Shown piece after piece: positions 40,801-54,347 of a stretch of 64,000 nt of DNA. The notes under the pieces are model-generated. The model was not told the DNA's origin. It saw only the letters and a list, made by a program, of their open reading frames with translations, and searched no databases. Position numbers and translations under genes: made by a program. This stretch comes from Zygnema cylindricum (taxonomy: Eukaryota; Streptophyta; Zygnematophyceae; Zygnematales; Zygnemataceae): NCBI GenBank assembly GCA_037447655.1, contig JBBHKE010001989.1:213279-277278 (forward strand). The letters are read 5' to 3'. The first letter of the stretch is position 1. Each line of letters begins with the position of its first letter.

Positions 40801-41628
40801 AACTCTAAAGCATTGTTGATCTGTTGAGGTCAACAGATGTTTTTCCGATGTAGGCACAACTTTTGTCATATATATTCGTAATTTCTTCCGAATGTGTGGT
40901 TACTCATCACCAAAGCTTGTGCTTTTCATTTTAAGGGACGCGCTTTTTCGTGTTTGACTTTTTTGTCAATTGACCAGATTTCGTCAGTCACCGTTTACAA
41001 GCTGACTATTGCAAGGGTTAAAAACCCATAAAAACCCTAACCATACCCCTAATTAAACGGGAAATATTTAGAAATAAGTCTCTAGGCCTTGTCTCTTCAA
41101 AACACCTGGTTAACATAGCAAAAGCAACTTGGGGATCGGGAAGGTGAGGAAGGTCGTCCACTTGGGCTAGATCTGTCTGCAGAGCATCATGAAGGAATTG
41201 TTACAAATTAAATGGAATCGGCTTAGTGGAAACACTTTTTTTCCCTCATTATGATGAATTATTAACACTTTCTCTTATCTCTTCCATTAATGCATCAAAT
41301 GTAATTGGATGAGATTGATTAAACTTTCCCTTATTCAAAAGAATAACTTCTAGTGTTTACTTTTCATTCTTGTCATAAACTATGTTCGTTGAGAAAAGTT
41401 TAAGACTTTGTTAAAAAGCACAATGGGTAACCATTATACATGGGAAAAAGAAATAAAAAATAGGAAGTAACGAATCTAAAAAACTGAACATGGATGAAAA
41501 AAACAAAATGAAAAATAGGGTCGAAAGAGAGAAACAAACATAACAAACAAGTGCGAGCCAATAGACAACATTGAAAGGGAAACAAGCGCAAAAAAGATAA
41601 CAAAACAGCTTAACCCAAACAAAATCTA

Positions 41629-41844
41629 CACCGTGTATCTCTATTAGTGTTAACAATTTTTACGCCACTTAAACATCTTTTCTCCGTATACACTTGTTTA
41701 ATTTTCACATGGAGACCGCCGATGGGATGGTGAGAACCTTGGATTTCAATCGCAACCGTCAGAACCATAATCCGAAAAGTGTGTACGGAGAAAAGATGTT
41801 TTAAGTGGCGAAAACATTGTTAACACTAATAGCGATACACGGTG
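41629..41844. mobile_element. Tc1/mariner-like MITE (CACCG-end family), intact ends
   Basis: 216 bp, TIRs CACCGTGTATCTCTATTAG / CTAATAGCGATACACGGTG, TA duplicated on both sides (41627-41628, 41845-41846). Confidence 0.82.
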
Positions 41845-41849
41845 TACCT

Positions 41850-44698
41850 AACTGAACTTCAATACAGCTGAAAAACTACAGTACTAGAAAGCAACCCTTC
41901 AAACGCGCTACAGCAGAGCGCGCTAAGGGAATTCTTTTAACACGTCGACTTTCCGTAATAGCAATTACAAATTGAAGGAGAGCAAAAGCTTGACCTAAAA
42001 AACCCTAACCCCTGATTATCGCTGACTTGAAAAAGAAGCTCTCGAAAACAATGCCGACCGCACGTGCGGGGGATCTCATCCATGTCAACTCCCAACCAAC
42101 CAAATAGCTCGACCGCACATCGGGAATAAAGTCACCAATGACCAATGGTGTGCACAGTCACGTCACACGCCGCTACTTTCAAAAAACATTTTGAGCCGCG
42201 TGACGATCGACTGTAACCGAGGGTTTTGTCGGTTACAAAACCGGTTCGACAAAAACACACTCAACGACAAAAAGACACGCGCCATCCAGCAAAACAATAT
42301 CACACAGCCGCAAAAAGACAAATATGTGAAACTTCACAAAACCGCAAAAGGACAAATATATGAAACTTTGCGACGAAGGAAAAGAAGACCTTTTCCGCCA
42401 AAAAAAAAAAAAAAAACAAACTTTCTATATGCGAAGCCATGCTCGTACTAAAAATTTCCATGGAATCGTCCCTCCTCTTTAGGGAGAGACGAAGGGAATG
42501 ACGTCATCAGGAGGAAGGCCACGTGGCACGAGCTAATATGAGAATCGAGTAGCGGGAGATGAAGAGGAGAGGGTGGGGCGAGGAGGGAAGGAAGGAGAGG
42601 GAATGACGCTAAAATGTCGCAAACCCTAAAAGAGGAAAAATGTGAAACCCTAATTTTTCGCCATGTGAGAGATCCCAATTCTAAATAAAAGAGACTCCTT
42701 GCCCGAAAATCTTAAAATATGAAAATATTTCCCAACATTTTTTTTTTTTTTGGCAAATGGGTATTTGTCTCTCGCCCAATTTAAAAGGTTTTAAGAATGT
42801 TTGATCGACCAATGAGAGTGACTCTGGCTAAAAGTTAAAACGGAAAACGACAAAAATAGCATGACAGAGCAACAACAGTAGCATAACGACAAAGGAAACA
42901 CCCAAAAAAAAACCCATTTTTTTTTTATTTATTTAAAGTAAAGGCTAATCACAAAGAGGATGACGTCATTTGTACCATAATTACGTGTCCTCTATTTATT
43001 AGAACCGAAAAAATAATGATTTTTTTTTTTTAATTGTACTATTTAAAAGTTACTTTTTACTGTGCTCCCTGTTTACACAATTAATTAAAGTTCAATAATA
43101 AAAAGATTTTTTCGGTCTCCTTCATATTGGCAAAATTTAAACGCTTTTTTTTTTCAGAAAAACCGGGCAGGAAAAAAGAAATAGACGTGCAAATAGTGTG
43201 GTTTTAGACTTTTAGGGTAATTGCGGCGCATCAGAAAAGGAAAGTTTTTTAGCAGGAAGAAGAACAACAAAAAAAACTAGTTATTTTTAAGTTTTTTAGT
43301 TTAATTGAATTGAATTGAAGAGAAAATCTTTTTAGTTTTCTTGGATACTTTTGTATGATTATTTTTTACTCAAAATTGCAATAGGAAAGAAACAAATAAA
43401 TTAATATTTATTAACGTTTGTTATTAATGATTATTAATGATTATTAATGGTTACTATTGTTTATTAATGTGTTTATAAATTAATTTCTTCAAATTAGTGT
43501 TGAAGACCTTGGTTGGCTTAAGATGTCAATAGTACAACATTCATTTCATATAAACCAACAAACAACATTTTGCAAAAAATCCTCCAATAAAGATAAATAA
43601 TGATAAATATATATAAAAAAAATAAAACAAAACAGTTCCTCCAATTTGAAATAATGATAAATATAAAAAAAAAAAAGTTACAAAAGAAAGCTAATAGCAA
43701 ACTAATTTTACTTACATAGCAATTGAACACTGCATGTAAATGAATAAATGAAATATAATTTAATAATAATCAATAATACCCCATGTATAACTCAACCCTA
43801 CTCCATATGCCGAATGTTAAAGAAACAACAAAAAACTAAAAATAACTTGCAAAAAAAAAGTACAACAGCTGATACTGTAAAGGTATTGGTACATAAAAAA
43901 ATAAAATTTTCAGTTCTTGTATTCCCAATTAAAACTCACATAACCCATCCCTTTAAAAAGTTGAAAATGTAAAAGTTGTATAAAACTTTTTAACTTTTTA
44001 AATCTTTGTATTCAAAACTGTTTCAAAACAAATTCCACTTTTTGTATTCCACGGATCGCTCCGAAGCACGCCGTAAATTTCCGCTCAACTGCAATTCATA
44101 ATGTAGAAAGAAAGCGATAAAATGAGAAATAAAAATAAAGAAAACACAAACAAACAAAAAAAATGTGCAAAATTAACCACGAGAAACTTACAAAAGCAAT
44201 ATTTTTTCATTCGACGGCTTTAAAACTTTCCCATCAGACTCAATTTAGGGTTCGCGTGCCCACTTCATTTTAGTGCATACGTAATGATTTCAGTGCGGGT
44301 TTTAGTGGAGACGCGCCAACAAGTGGGATCCCTTGAGCTTTTAATATTTTTTTTGTTAAATTCCCTTTTTTATGGTTAGTTTATTGCACATATACTTTAG
44401 AACTATTGCTCCAACAGTTCGCCCTAATATTAAAAGGTACATAAGACAAAAAACGTACGAAATGAACAGAACAGGAACTGACGAGCTAAAAGCAAACAAA
44501 GATTCAAGCGTCCGCCCCTTTTAACATTTCTCGACAAAAAAAAAATGAACGCCAGCTGGCACTAGCTGGTGATCGTACACGATTTTACGAGCTTATCGGA
44601 TTTTTTAACCATTTTTCTTCACGAGAAAGAGCTTCTAGGCGACCTTACGATTTTTTTCGTCCCATTTGTTTTTTATTACATTATTTGCCGGCTGTGGA
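41850..44698. other. Intergenic, AT-rich, no gene seen
   Basis: No frame with recognisable domains. Telobox-like AAACCCTAA occurs at about 42646-42654 and related motifs near 42000 and 42622, and ATTAATGATT repeats near 43420-43450. Long A/T homopolymers. Nothing further can be supported. Confidence 0.6.
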
Positions 44699-44877
44699 TA
44701 ACTACGTCTATCTCTATTAGTGTTAATATATTTTTGCCACATAAAACATCTTTCATCCGTACACATTGTCCTATTTCCAGATGGAGACCGCCAATCGGAA
44801 CGTCAGAATCTTTACGTTGATACGCAAACGTCACATCTACAATCCGACAAACGTGTACGGCAAAAATATGTTTTCAG

Positions 44878-45859
44878 CATAGTTAAAAAGTAGGTGACCG
44901 TACGCCCATACAATATGCCTATTGTATGCAAAACATACAATATGGCCTTAAGACCCATATTGTATTGGCCGCAAAATGAGATAAAATAGTAACAGGGTTG
45001 AGTTGCACATGGATCGATAGAGAATTAAACGTCATGCCTAAATTTGAAAAAAAAATCGGACAAAATAATATTTTTCTGTGAGTTTTGAGCGACTTTTTAT
45101 TTAAACCGTCAGATTCGGACTATCAGCGGTCGCTGATGAAAGTAGCGATCTAAGAAGATCACATGGAAAGCCCGTAACACAACTTACGCTAAAGGCGGCC
45201 TACAAAAGGCCTACCAAAAAACGCTACACCGCGAATCGTAATTAGAGTAAATTACTCTAATTCGGTCGCTCGAAATTTCGACTCTATCACATCAAATGGA
45301 GTAATCGATTCTAATTTGTTCATTATTCTAATTTAGGTGAGGTTTAATTAGCGTAAAAAACTCTAATATAGGTTAATTTTAAATAGTGTGGGGTACGGAC
45401 GACGTCTGGCCGTGCAAAATTGTACTTTTATAAGTAAAAAGGTACAAATAATGATTTAATAGAATCGCGCTCGCACGTGAAATCGCACTAAACAAAAAAA
45501 TCAATCACATCGAAAAAAAGCCGTTCGCGTAACTCTCGTCCGTCGACAGCATCGTCGTCAGTGTGAACATTAACTGACATTCAATGCGACAAATACTATT
45601 AGCGTCATAATGACGTCAATACTATACTGGATTGTCACATTTTGTACGTATACGTAATTTAGTGTTCATAATTATGGCGCACATAATTATCGCCGACATA
45701 ACCCAATATAGAATAACTAAATAAATTAGAGTAAGCTTCATAGTTGAAAAGGCTCTATCACATAAATTAGCGTCAAGTACTCTAATTGTTTTTTTTTGTT
45801 TTTTTACTCTAATTTTTTCATTACTCTAATTACGATTCGCGGTGTACTTTTGAACTATG
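44878..45859. mobile_element. Middle MITE of the nest (hAT-like, CATAGTT family)
   Basis: TIRs CATAGTTAAAAAGTAGG / TACTTTTGAACTATG; 8-bp flanks GTTTTCAG (44870-44877) and GTTTTAAG (45860-45867), one mismatch. Same family as 32412-32717. Confidence 0.8.
45227..45844. mobile_element. Inner MITE of the nest (CACCGCG family)
   Basis: 618 bp, TIRs CACCGCGAATCGTAATTAG / CTAATTACGATTCGCGGTG, TA at both sides. The uninterrupted sequence GCGCCTACTTTTGAAC at 32695-32710 is the empty site. Confidence 0.85.
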
Positions 45860-46204
45860 GTTTTAAGTGGCAAAAAAAGCTTTGACACTAAAGTATTAAC
45901 GATACCACGGTGTACTGCCGCTAAAAACAAAATAAACGAGAGAAGTGTGTGGGACCCACAAACAGTTTCACACTAAAAACAAAAGTCCCTATAAAGAACA
46001 AAATTGACTAAAACCCTAGCACCAAATTATGTCGTATCTAAAACAAAAACGATCACATAATAAAACAAACAAAGAAACCGAAACCGAAAACCGACACCCA
46101 CTACGTACTATTACCTTCGCACGCTATTCGTTCAAAAAAAAAACACAGCACCGTACCGTACCTGTACTTTTCCGAGTCGTTTCCTCCAACCAAGGTCCCG
46201 CTCG

Positions 46205-47107
<903 letters not shown>

Positions 47108-47250
47108 ATCCTCGGGAGACTCGGGTCGGAGCGAGAATCTTAATATTTGGAGGGAGAAAGGAGAGAGGAGGAGCGAAGAAAACACTAGGAGTGTGTGTTT
47201 TCAAGTTTTGCCTTTTTAGGGTTTGATTTGAAAAAAAGAACGGCTTCGTG

Positions 47251-47260
47251 GTATTTATAG
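47251..47260 (-). promoter_or_regulatory. TATA box of the Cys-rich gene
   Basis: Minus strand CTATAAATAC, matching the plant TATA consensus, about 144 bases upstream of the ATG at 47107. Confidence 0.6.
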
Positions 47261-47261
47261 G

Positions 47262-48085
47262 TGCGGGTAAAAAAGTGTACGGAGAAGGTACACTGTACAA
47301 ATCGAATGACTGAGTTAAGGGACGAATGTAACGGGCAGCGGTATTGTCGTGTTGCGGCGGCGCATTAATGGGCGTGAACTCCCACTCGTAAGGCGCGGAG
47401 GAGATTTGCTGACTGGCAAAAGAGACAAGCTTGGGACAGCTGGTAAGTACGGAAATCAAGGGTTCGGCAGGAGTGTAGAACAGATTTGTCAGAGCCTTAG
47501 ATGTTTCTGTGGCTAGGAGATTGTACGGATTTGTCGGTTCTGCAGAAGTTCCATAGGACGCAAAAAAATATTCACCTGCAAATTTTTCAGTGATTGGGAC
47601 GGCTGAGAAAACTCGGGCAGACCCGTTTATTGGAGGGAAGGTAATTTACGGGCAGGAAAAAAAAACAGGATACACTGAAATTTCTTCTGGAATTTCTGAG
47701 AAACTTTTTTTAGATGTCGCAAGGAGGAATAAGATTGGCCCAAAATTTGGAGTTAATGCCAGAAAGAAATCGAGCCGCATAAAATAGCCGGGAAAAACGT
47801 TTTTTCACATGCAATTGTTTTCATTTTGTTTTTACTTGCAAGAGGCGAAATAATTAATGAATGGCCAAAATTATGATACGGTTCTTGCAAGGAAACCGTA
47901 ACCGTCACCGTCACCGTTTTTTTGTTTTTAAATAAGCGAAACATGAGACGTAAATCGTCCCAATGAGCCCCAAGCCTGAGAAGATTGATGACTTTGATAC
48001 GACAAAGTATCCGTAGGGATGGCGGCTAGGATTCTAAAATCTGAACAAGGGAATGGCTGGGTTAATCATAAGATTTGATGTGACT
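47262..48085. other. Upstream intergenic DNA of the Cys-rich gene
   Basis: No coding resemblance found. GTACGG/GTAC motifs are frequent near 47270-47300 and 47530. Nothing else supported. Confidence 0.5.
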
Positions 48086-48232
48086 TTATCCTACACGACA
48101 AACTTGACGTATCGTACAATTTTGGCAGCAGCTGGTTTCTCTAGGCTCACAACTCGCACCGCATTTTGATGGACACACATTGGCCGTCAGCTTCTGTGAA
48201 CCGGCCGGCCTGGCAGTTTGTAGCCGGATCCG
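48086..48232 (-). pseudogene. Cysteine-rich coding remnant with frameshift
   Basis: One minus frame reads NCQAGRFTEADGQC, and the next frame reads CPSKCGASCEPRETSCCQ then NCTIRQVCRVG and stop (TAA at 48086-48088). Together they give nine or more cysteines in about 45 residues with a single frame change in the middle. No ATG or splice structure identified. It may be the last exon of a decayed extracellular gene or chance. Confidence 0.3.
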
Positions 48233-48564
48233 GTAGGTTCGTGAATCCCACGTGTCGCTTCAGCAGTGTTGTGCTGCGGCGTATTTTGTATTAAACGTTT
48301 GAACTAAAACAGAACATGTAAACTCCGTTTTTTTGTTTTCTTCGCACTCGTTGGCGTACGGAAGATATAGAAAGGATGTAAGGTACAGTACAGTACTGTA
48401 GTACAGAAGGTACAGTACAAATTTTACTAATTCACTATTCCACTCGAATGAGCGGGCTCTACAGAATATGTGTATACGTAACGAGTATTCTCTTACTTTT
48501 TTAGAGAATTCCTGAATAGTTGTACGGATTATCTCAGTGGCCTACATTTTCATAATGATTAATT

Positions 48565-49451
48565 TAGTGTTGTGTATCGGTAAAAAAATTATCGCGATAA
48601 CACCAATACCGATAGTTATCGGTTATCGAACGGTCAGCGGTCCCGATATATTTGTACTTTCTGTACTTTCTGTCCGGAGTGCTTTCTGTCTGGTAAACTG
48701 AACGGTAAATTTACGAGAAATGTACGGTTTTTTACGGGAAATATACGGAATTTGACGAAAAAATACGTTGCACTTTGTAGTACTTTTTGGGCGGTTAACT
48801 GAACATAAATTTTACGGGAACGTGCGGAATTGTACTGATAAACTGATTATCATGGAACGGTAAAAAGACGGCGGACACAAAGTACAACGGATGCAAAATA
48901 ACATTATGCGCGCCGCCGAAATCAAACCGACAACATTCAATGAGAAAATACGAGCGGACAGTCAGCGTGAGCGCCGGCATCTCGGAATGGTTTTTTTTGG
49001 CAGCTTTTGCCAAAAAAGCCGACAGATTGACACGTGGTAGGTTTCCAGTTGATCCTAAAAAATAAAGAGACAAAGCCACGACGTCGGATGTGAAAGGTAC
49101 ATCATTTTAACTGGGGTCGTACTAAAGCCGTACACATCTTATGCCGGCTACTGTACTTTCGGCTTGTACAAATGATCTGATTGGTAGGTACCTCAGGGGT
49201 TGTGAGTAGGACGCGTCGGGGGAATAAGACGTACAGTTGATTGTACATGCCGTACATTTATCTGTACGGCTCGTACAGTTATCGCCGATAGTTATCGTTA
49301 TCGGCATTGTCGCCGATAAGTAGCCGATATTATCGGCTACTTATCGGCGATAAGACCGATAGCGATATATCGTACCAATATATCGATTATAGGGTCCCCG
49401 AAAAAAGGCCCATATCGGTTATCGGCAAATCCTTGCCGATACACAACACTA
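48565..49451. mobile_element. Non-autonomous hAT element
   Basis: 887 bp with perfect 16-bp TIRs TAGTGTTGTGTATCGG / CCGATACACAACACTA and an 8-bp duplication GATTAATT (48557-48564, 49452-49459). Subterminal TATCGG/CCGATA repeats are dense at both ends, as in hAT elements. Internal sequence has no transposase frame. Confidence 0.88.
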
Positions 49452-49763
49452 GATTAATTGATCATTAACATGTTAGAAGCCGTGTCCAAACAAAACATTG
49501 CAATTTTTCATTTTTTGTTCATTATTGTTTGAATACGCAATCGTATTGCGTACGAAATAAATCGTACAACTGCTAAATTTAATGCATCGTAGTTTTTGTT
49601 TGTTCGTGTTTCCTTTTCCTTGGAGAACAAACGGTCGAAGGGAAAGACGTTATCTTTTTTCTCCCTCTACCATTATTGAAGACCACAAAACGGATACGAC
49701 AAAACGGATATCCATTTGTTTTAATGGAAACAAATGTCGTACGGTAAGTCATAAGCCAAAAGG

Positions 49764-49841
49764 TGCGCATCTGTCATTTTGGCATGTAATGAATCATTAC
49801 ATGCCAAAATGCTCATTACATGCCAAAATGACAGATGCGCA
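49764..49841. repeat. Near-perfect hairpin with a third repeat in the loop
   Basis: 29-base arms 49764-49792 and 49813-49841 are exact inverse complements. The loop contains another TCATTACATGCCAAAATGC copy, in the orientation of the right arm. Confidence 0.88.
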
Positions 49842-50099
49842 TCCAGAAACACATCCGAGCCGTACAGAAGGTACGCTTTCAGGAGACCTGCTAGGTTTTG
49901 AGGGGCCCACCCAGCCCTCGCGAAAAATTCCCCGTCCGTACTGACGGCCGCTAACACCATTCCTGACAGCGCGCTCACCAATCTGGGCATCGGAAGTACA
50001 AACTTTTGATATGGCCACGTGGCATCGCGTTAGAATCAACTTTTTTCTGTGGAGAGAGTCGAGGGGCGAGCAGAACCGACAATTTCGAGCGAGACGGTA

Positions 50100-50600
50100 C
50101 ACCGCGCATCGTAATTAGAGTAATGAAAAAATTAGAGTAAAAAAAGAGAAAAAAATAATTAGAGTAATTTACTCTAATTTATGTGATAGAACTGTTTCAG
50201 AAAGGAATTTACTCTAATTTATGCGGTGTACTCTAATTTGGCAAGTTAATATCCTCTACTGTAAATAAGGTATTCGTACAGAATCTGACAAAACGTACAG
50301 TTTATCGTCACTATGATGTTTGCACTGCGTGGATTGTTAAAACGCAGTTACATGATAATGGCCCGTATTAAATCATTATTTGTACTTTTTTATTTATAAA
50401 AGTACAATTTTGCACGGACGGATGTCATCCGTACTCCACACTATTTAAAACGAACATATATTAGAATTAAAAACGCTAATTAAACTTTACCTTAAATAGA
50501 ATAATGAAAAAATTAGAATCATTTATTCTATTTGATGTGATAGAGTCGAAATTTCGAGCGACCGAATTAGAGTAATTTACTCTAATTACGATTCGCGGTG
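50100..50600. mobile_element. CACCGCG-family MITE
   Basis: 501 bp, ends CACCGCGCATCGTAATTAG / CTAATTACGATTCGCGGTG with TA duplicated at 50098-50099 and 50601-50602. Internal order is inverted relative to 45227-45844. Confidence 0.83.
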
Positions 50601-50924
50601 TACTTTAATCTGAGTACGAATGTTACAGGACAGCAGATTGCAAGGAACAAGTAAATGATAAGTACGTACTTAATAATAAAATACGGAATCCTTGGAAAAT
50701 GGAAGTAGTCGGTTCCGTTCGCCCGCCGAAGGTCGATCACAAAACCGAAACAGGCGCGATGCCATTGGCCAACCAGATTAAAGTACACCAATGTTTTATT
50801 CGCCACTTAGGGTACTTTCGCATGTAGCCGAGACTTAGTCTTGTTACTTTGTCTTTTAGCGAAGATTCTCCGTACAAATTTCAGAGCATTCGTATGTAAA
50901 GAAATGAAATCGTAACTTTAGATT

Positions 50925-51070
50925 GTGACGGAAGTAGACGTGGGTGTAATTTGTGACGATTGTAGACGAGTACAAAACTCGCGACAATTGATGACGTTTA
51001 CAAAATAGCGACGGTTGTAGACGTCTAGCTACTTGTGACATTGTAGATGTTTAGGGTTTGTGACATTTTG
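50925..51070. repeat. Cluster of short GACG..TGTAGACG repeats
   Basis: Motifs like TTGTGACGATTGTAGACG recur about every 35 bases. Similar text is at 58400-58450 and its mirror 61055-61105. Confidence 0.45.
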
Positions 51071-51769
51071 ACGTCACGCTCAAATTATGATAGCGTCGAC
51101 GTCACTAATTCCAAAACATTCCGCCATGGTTTCCCGATTTTGTTTTTCGTCCGTTCTCACTCTACTTGCCACCAAAATGAGCTAAATGACAACCAAAATA
51201 AATATTTTTTATATATCTTTCATTTGATACCTTTCTTGCCTTTTTTCATTGCAAGAATTGTGAGATAGACGCGTTAGTGGGAGAGTGAGAGAGAGAGAGG
51301 CGCTTTCACGGACTTCGCTTTTGCGAAATGGCGTCGGTTGGTCGACACCCCCTCCACGGCCCCTGAACGGGAAAAAGCGCACGGAAAAAAATCATGCACA
51401 AGGTAGCAAACGTGCAGTGGGTTTTTTTTGTTGGTACTCCGCGCACAAAATTGTCGAAAACTTTTGACACGTGCGACATCGCTTCCCTATTCGCTCACCT
51501 CTTGTAACTATATTTAAAATCACCTTGCGAGGTGATTTTATATCAAGTTTGAAGATGAGCTGAAGCGACGCGAAATTGGGTAAAAACGCGCAAGACGACA
51601 AACTACATCACACTAGACGACAACTTGTTGTACATATAAAGTTTCACGGTAACGCAACTTGTACGGTGGTAATTTCAATTTTTTGGTACGGCTGCGGATT
51701 TTCACGTTTTTTTCTAAGTTATAGAGGAAAATGACAGAAAATAACTGTAACTTTAGCACATGCGAAAGT

Positions 51770-51936
51770 ACCCTTAAAACATATTTTCTCCGTACACACA
51801 TGTCAGATTTCCAATTTGAGATCGCCAATCGGAAGCTGAGAATGTTACCGTCAGATCCACAATCTGACAAGTGTATACGGAGAAAATATGTTTTAAGTGG
51901 CGAAAAAAGCATTGACGCTAATAGCGATTCACGGTG
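51770..51936. mobile_element. CACCG-end MITE, left end degenerate
   Basis: Core TTTTCTCCGTACACACATGTC and right end CTAATAGCGATTCACGGTG then TA match the family at 41629. The left terminus is not recognisable. Confidence 0.6.
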
Positions 51937-52622
51937 TAGTTGTCTTTTCGATTGTCCGTACGCACATTGCCAGACACATGTCAACGGCTTTCGGTAAGGA
52001 AATATTTACGGGTTATGGTGGACACCCTTCGAAAATGTCTCAAAATGTTAAAAAGAAATGGTTTTCATAGGATTTTTAGATGTCACCAAGTAAATATATA
52101 TCGAATCTCTTTTTATGTTTTGTTACATTATGGTCCTGTTGACTTCTTTCTTTTATTATTTCTTTAAGCGTTTTGTCCTCCATTGTTATTCTCATTTGAG
52201 GCCTAGCTTGTCGTTAAACTTGGCGCCCAGATTAGATCGCATATTTTAGGGGAAATTTCCATTGAAACAAATTAAAAGGTTTTATGTAGTCTCATATACT
52301 AACTTTGAGGAAAGCGTAACATAAATCGTTCATCTTTTTCCAAGAGACTATTTTTTTTTAGTGTCCCAACAGCGTAATGTATTAAAATATGTTCTGAATT
52401 TCCCCGTAGATCCTTGCCGTGCGCACATTAAGTAAATGATTGGCCTCTCAACTGTAGATAATTCTATCGGCCTCCTATCACTTTTATCAATCAAATTACA
52501 AACCCTTCACTGAAATCTTTCTTTCCTTCTTTGTTTCATCTTGCATTCTTTGCCATGGCTTCGGCTTCTTGTCCTATAGCTTCTAATCCTTCACCAACTT
52601 TCTCAATCACAATAATTAAGAA

Positions 52623-54313
52623 CTAATTACTGTGGATGGTGGACTCACGGCGGTAGCAGGACCGTTTGTCGACCGTCAGCTTGTACTTTTTGTCGCACGT
52701 GCAAGTCAGCATCGTACGGGAACAAGTTCCGTGACCGCCGTACGCTCCGTACTTTTGTGGCGTGTTGCAAAATTTGCTGCACTCGGCGACCGTACGCTAG
52801 GCCTAAACGGTTCCGCACACTTTTGTCGTATTCTGAGAAAACAAGCAGTTGTTTTGAAGGATCGTGCAGAACGGTTTTCCTTTAGCGGTAACAGTGATGG
52901 GGCCCGAAAAATAGTTTTCCGAGATGACTACTCCCGAAGTGGACGAGAAATTCGCATCGATGACGAGGGATCCTGTGAAGTAGTTGTTGAAGAGGAACCT
53001 GGAAAGTAGATTGGGAGAATAAGAGCTTACGTTAGATTGTCAGCAAAGTTAGTGTGAATTTCATTAACAAGTTTAACACAAAATCAATCATCGGGAAAGG
53101 AAATTAATTCGGTAGTAACATTAAATATAGAGTTGCGTAATACATTCTACCTTTTAAGAACGAATCTGTACCATTTGTGCTATTAATTGAGTTTGCACAA
53201 TTGCAATCATTTGGTTTGGAACGTTTGGACAACTCGTATGGAACCAAAGCACGTAGGTCATTATAACATTTAACTCCGTCATTTACAATTACCAATGTGG
53301 AAACAGTGCAATCATTCGATTCTAATTGTAGGGATAACTCTCGTCGATTAGATACGCATGCCACTCTAGCTCCATTATTCACATTACTTAATGTGGACAG
53401 ATGAAACAACCCTTGGAATAAAATGAGTAAGCAAAAAAGACATTCCATGTATTGCATTATTTCACTCAGCTACAATTTCAAAGGAATTACTTTGACATCT
53501 GAGAATCGTGTGGACTAACCGCCAGAGTTTCTCCGCGGAGTTTCTCCGCAGATTTCGAGATTTTTCAGGGCTTTTAAAGAGTTTTTGCATGTTTTTCAGC
53601 GGTATTATATCATTTTGATCTTGAAAAAAAGGAACACATAATATCATTCTACGTCTTTTTGAGCTTGAAAGGAAACCTATAAAAAGAAACTTACAACTGC
53701 TGTAAAAGTTTCAAATTTTTGATTGAGGTCGGAATGCGTCCCTCAAAGTTGTTGTACATCAACCTCCTGCAAATTCGAAACAAATCCATAGAGCTCCTTA
53801 AAAATCATATTTGCATTATTTAAATATGTATATATATACATATATATATAAATATATATAAAGATATATATATGTATGTATATATATGTACTATGCATGA
53901 AGATGCATGCATGAAGATGTATACATGAAGATGAATGCATGTAGATGTATGTATATAGATGTTCTCGAACATGAGCACCAAAATTTTTACATTTTGTTTG
54001 AAAACACAAAAAACATATATATGGTTTTGTATATTAATAAAAAAACATATGAACAACCAATGAAAAAAATTCATAGCATCTAAAATGCAAATATTATATA
54101 TTGAGCCAGAAATTGTAAAGAGAAAAAAATAACTTACAAAGTTGTGAGTTTGGTGAGTTCTCCGATGGAATTTGGAATGGTTCCATTGAATTTATTGAAT
54201 GCCAAATCCCTGGAAATGATAACAAACTAATAATTAATAATAATATAAAAATCGCAAGTGTTAAAAGATGATAGTATGCAGACAAACAAGAAAGAGATAA
54301 AGAGAGAGGAAGG

Positions 54314-54347
<34 letters not shown>

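Larger units (their letters stand above)
44701..45912. mobile_element. Outer MITE of a triple nest (CACCG-end family)
   Basis: Left end CTATCTCTATTAGTGTTAA with TA at 44699-44700, right end ..CCACGGTG with TA at 45913-45914. Interrupted at 44878 by a hAT-like MITE. Uninterrupted relatives are at 41629 and 40593. Confidence 0.78.

Noticed and set aside
42640-42660. Telomeric repeat array
   Set aside because: Only single AAACCCTAA-type teloboxes, not an array; common in plant promoters.
52555-52626. Small plus-strand frame starting MASASCPIAS
   Set aside because: Only 23 codons, no signal, overlaps the end of the minus-strand LRR exon; no support.
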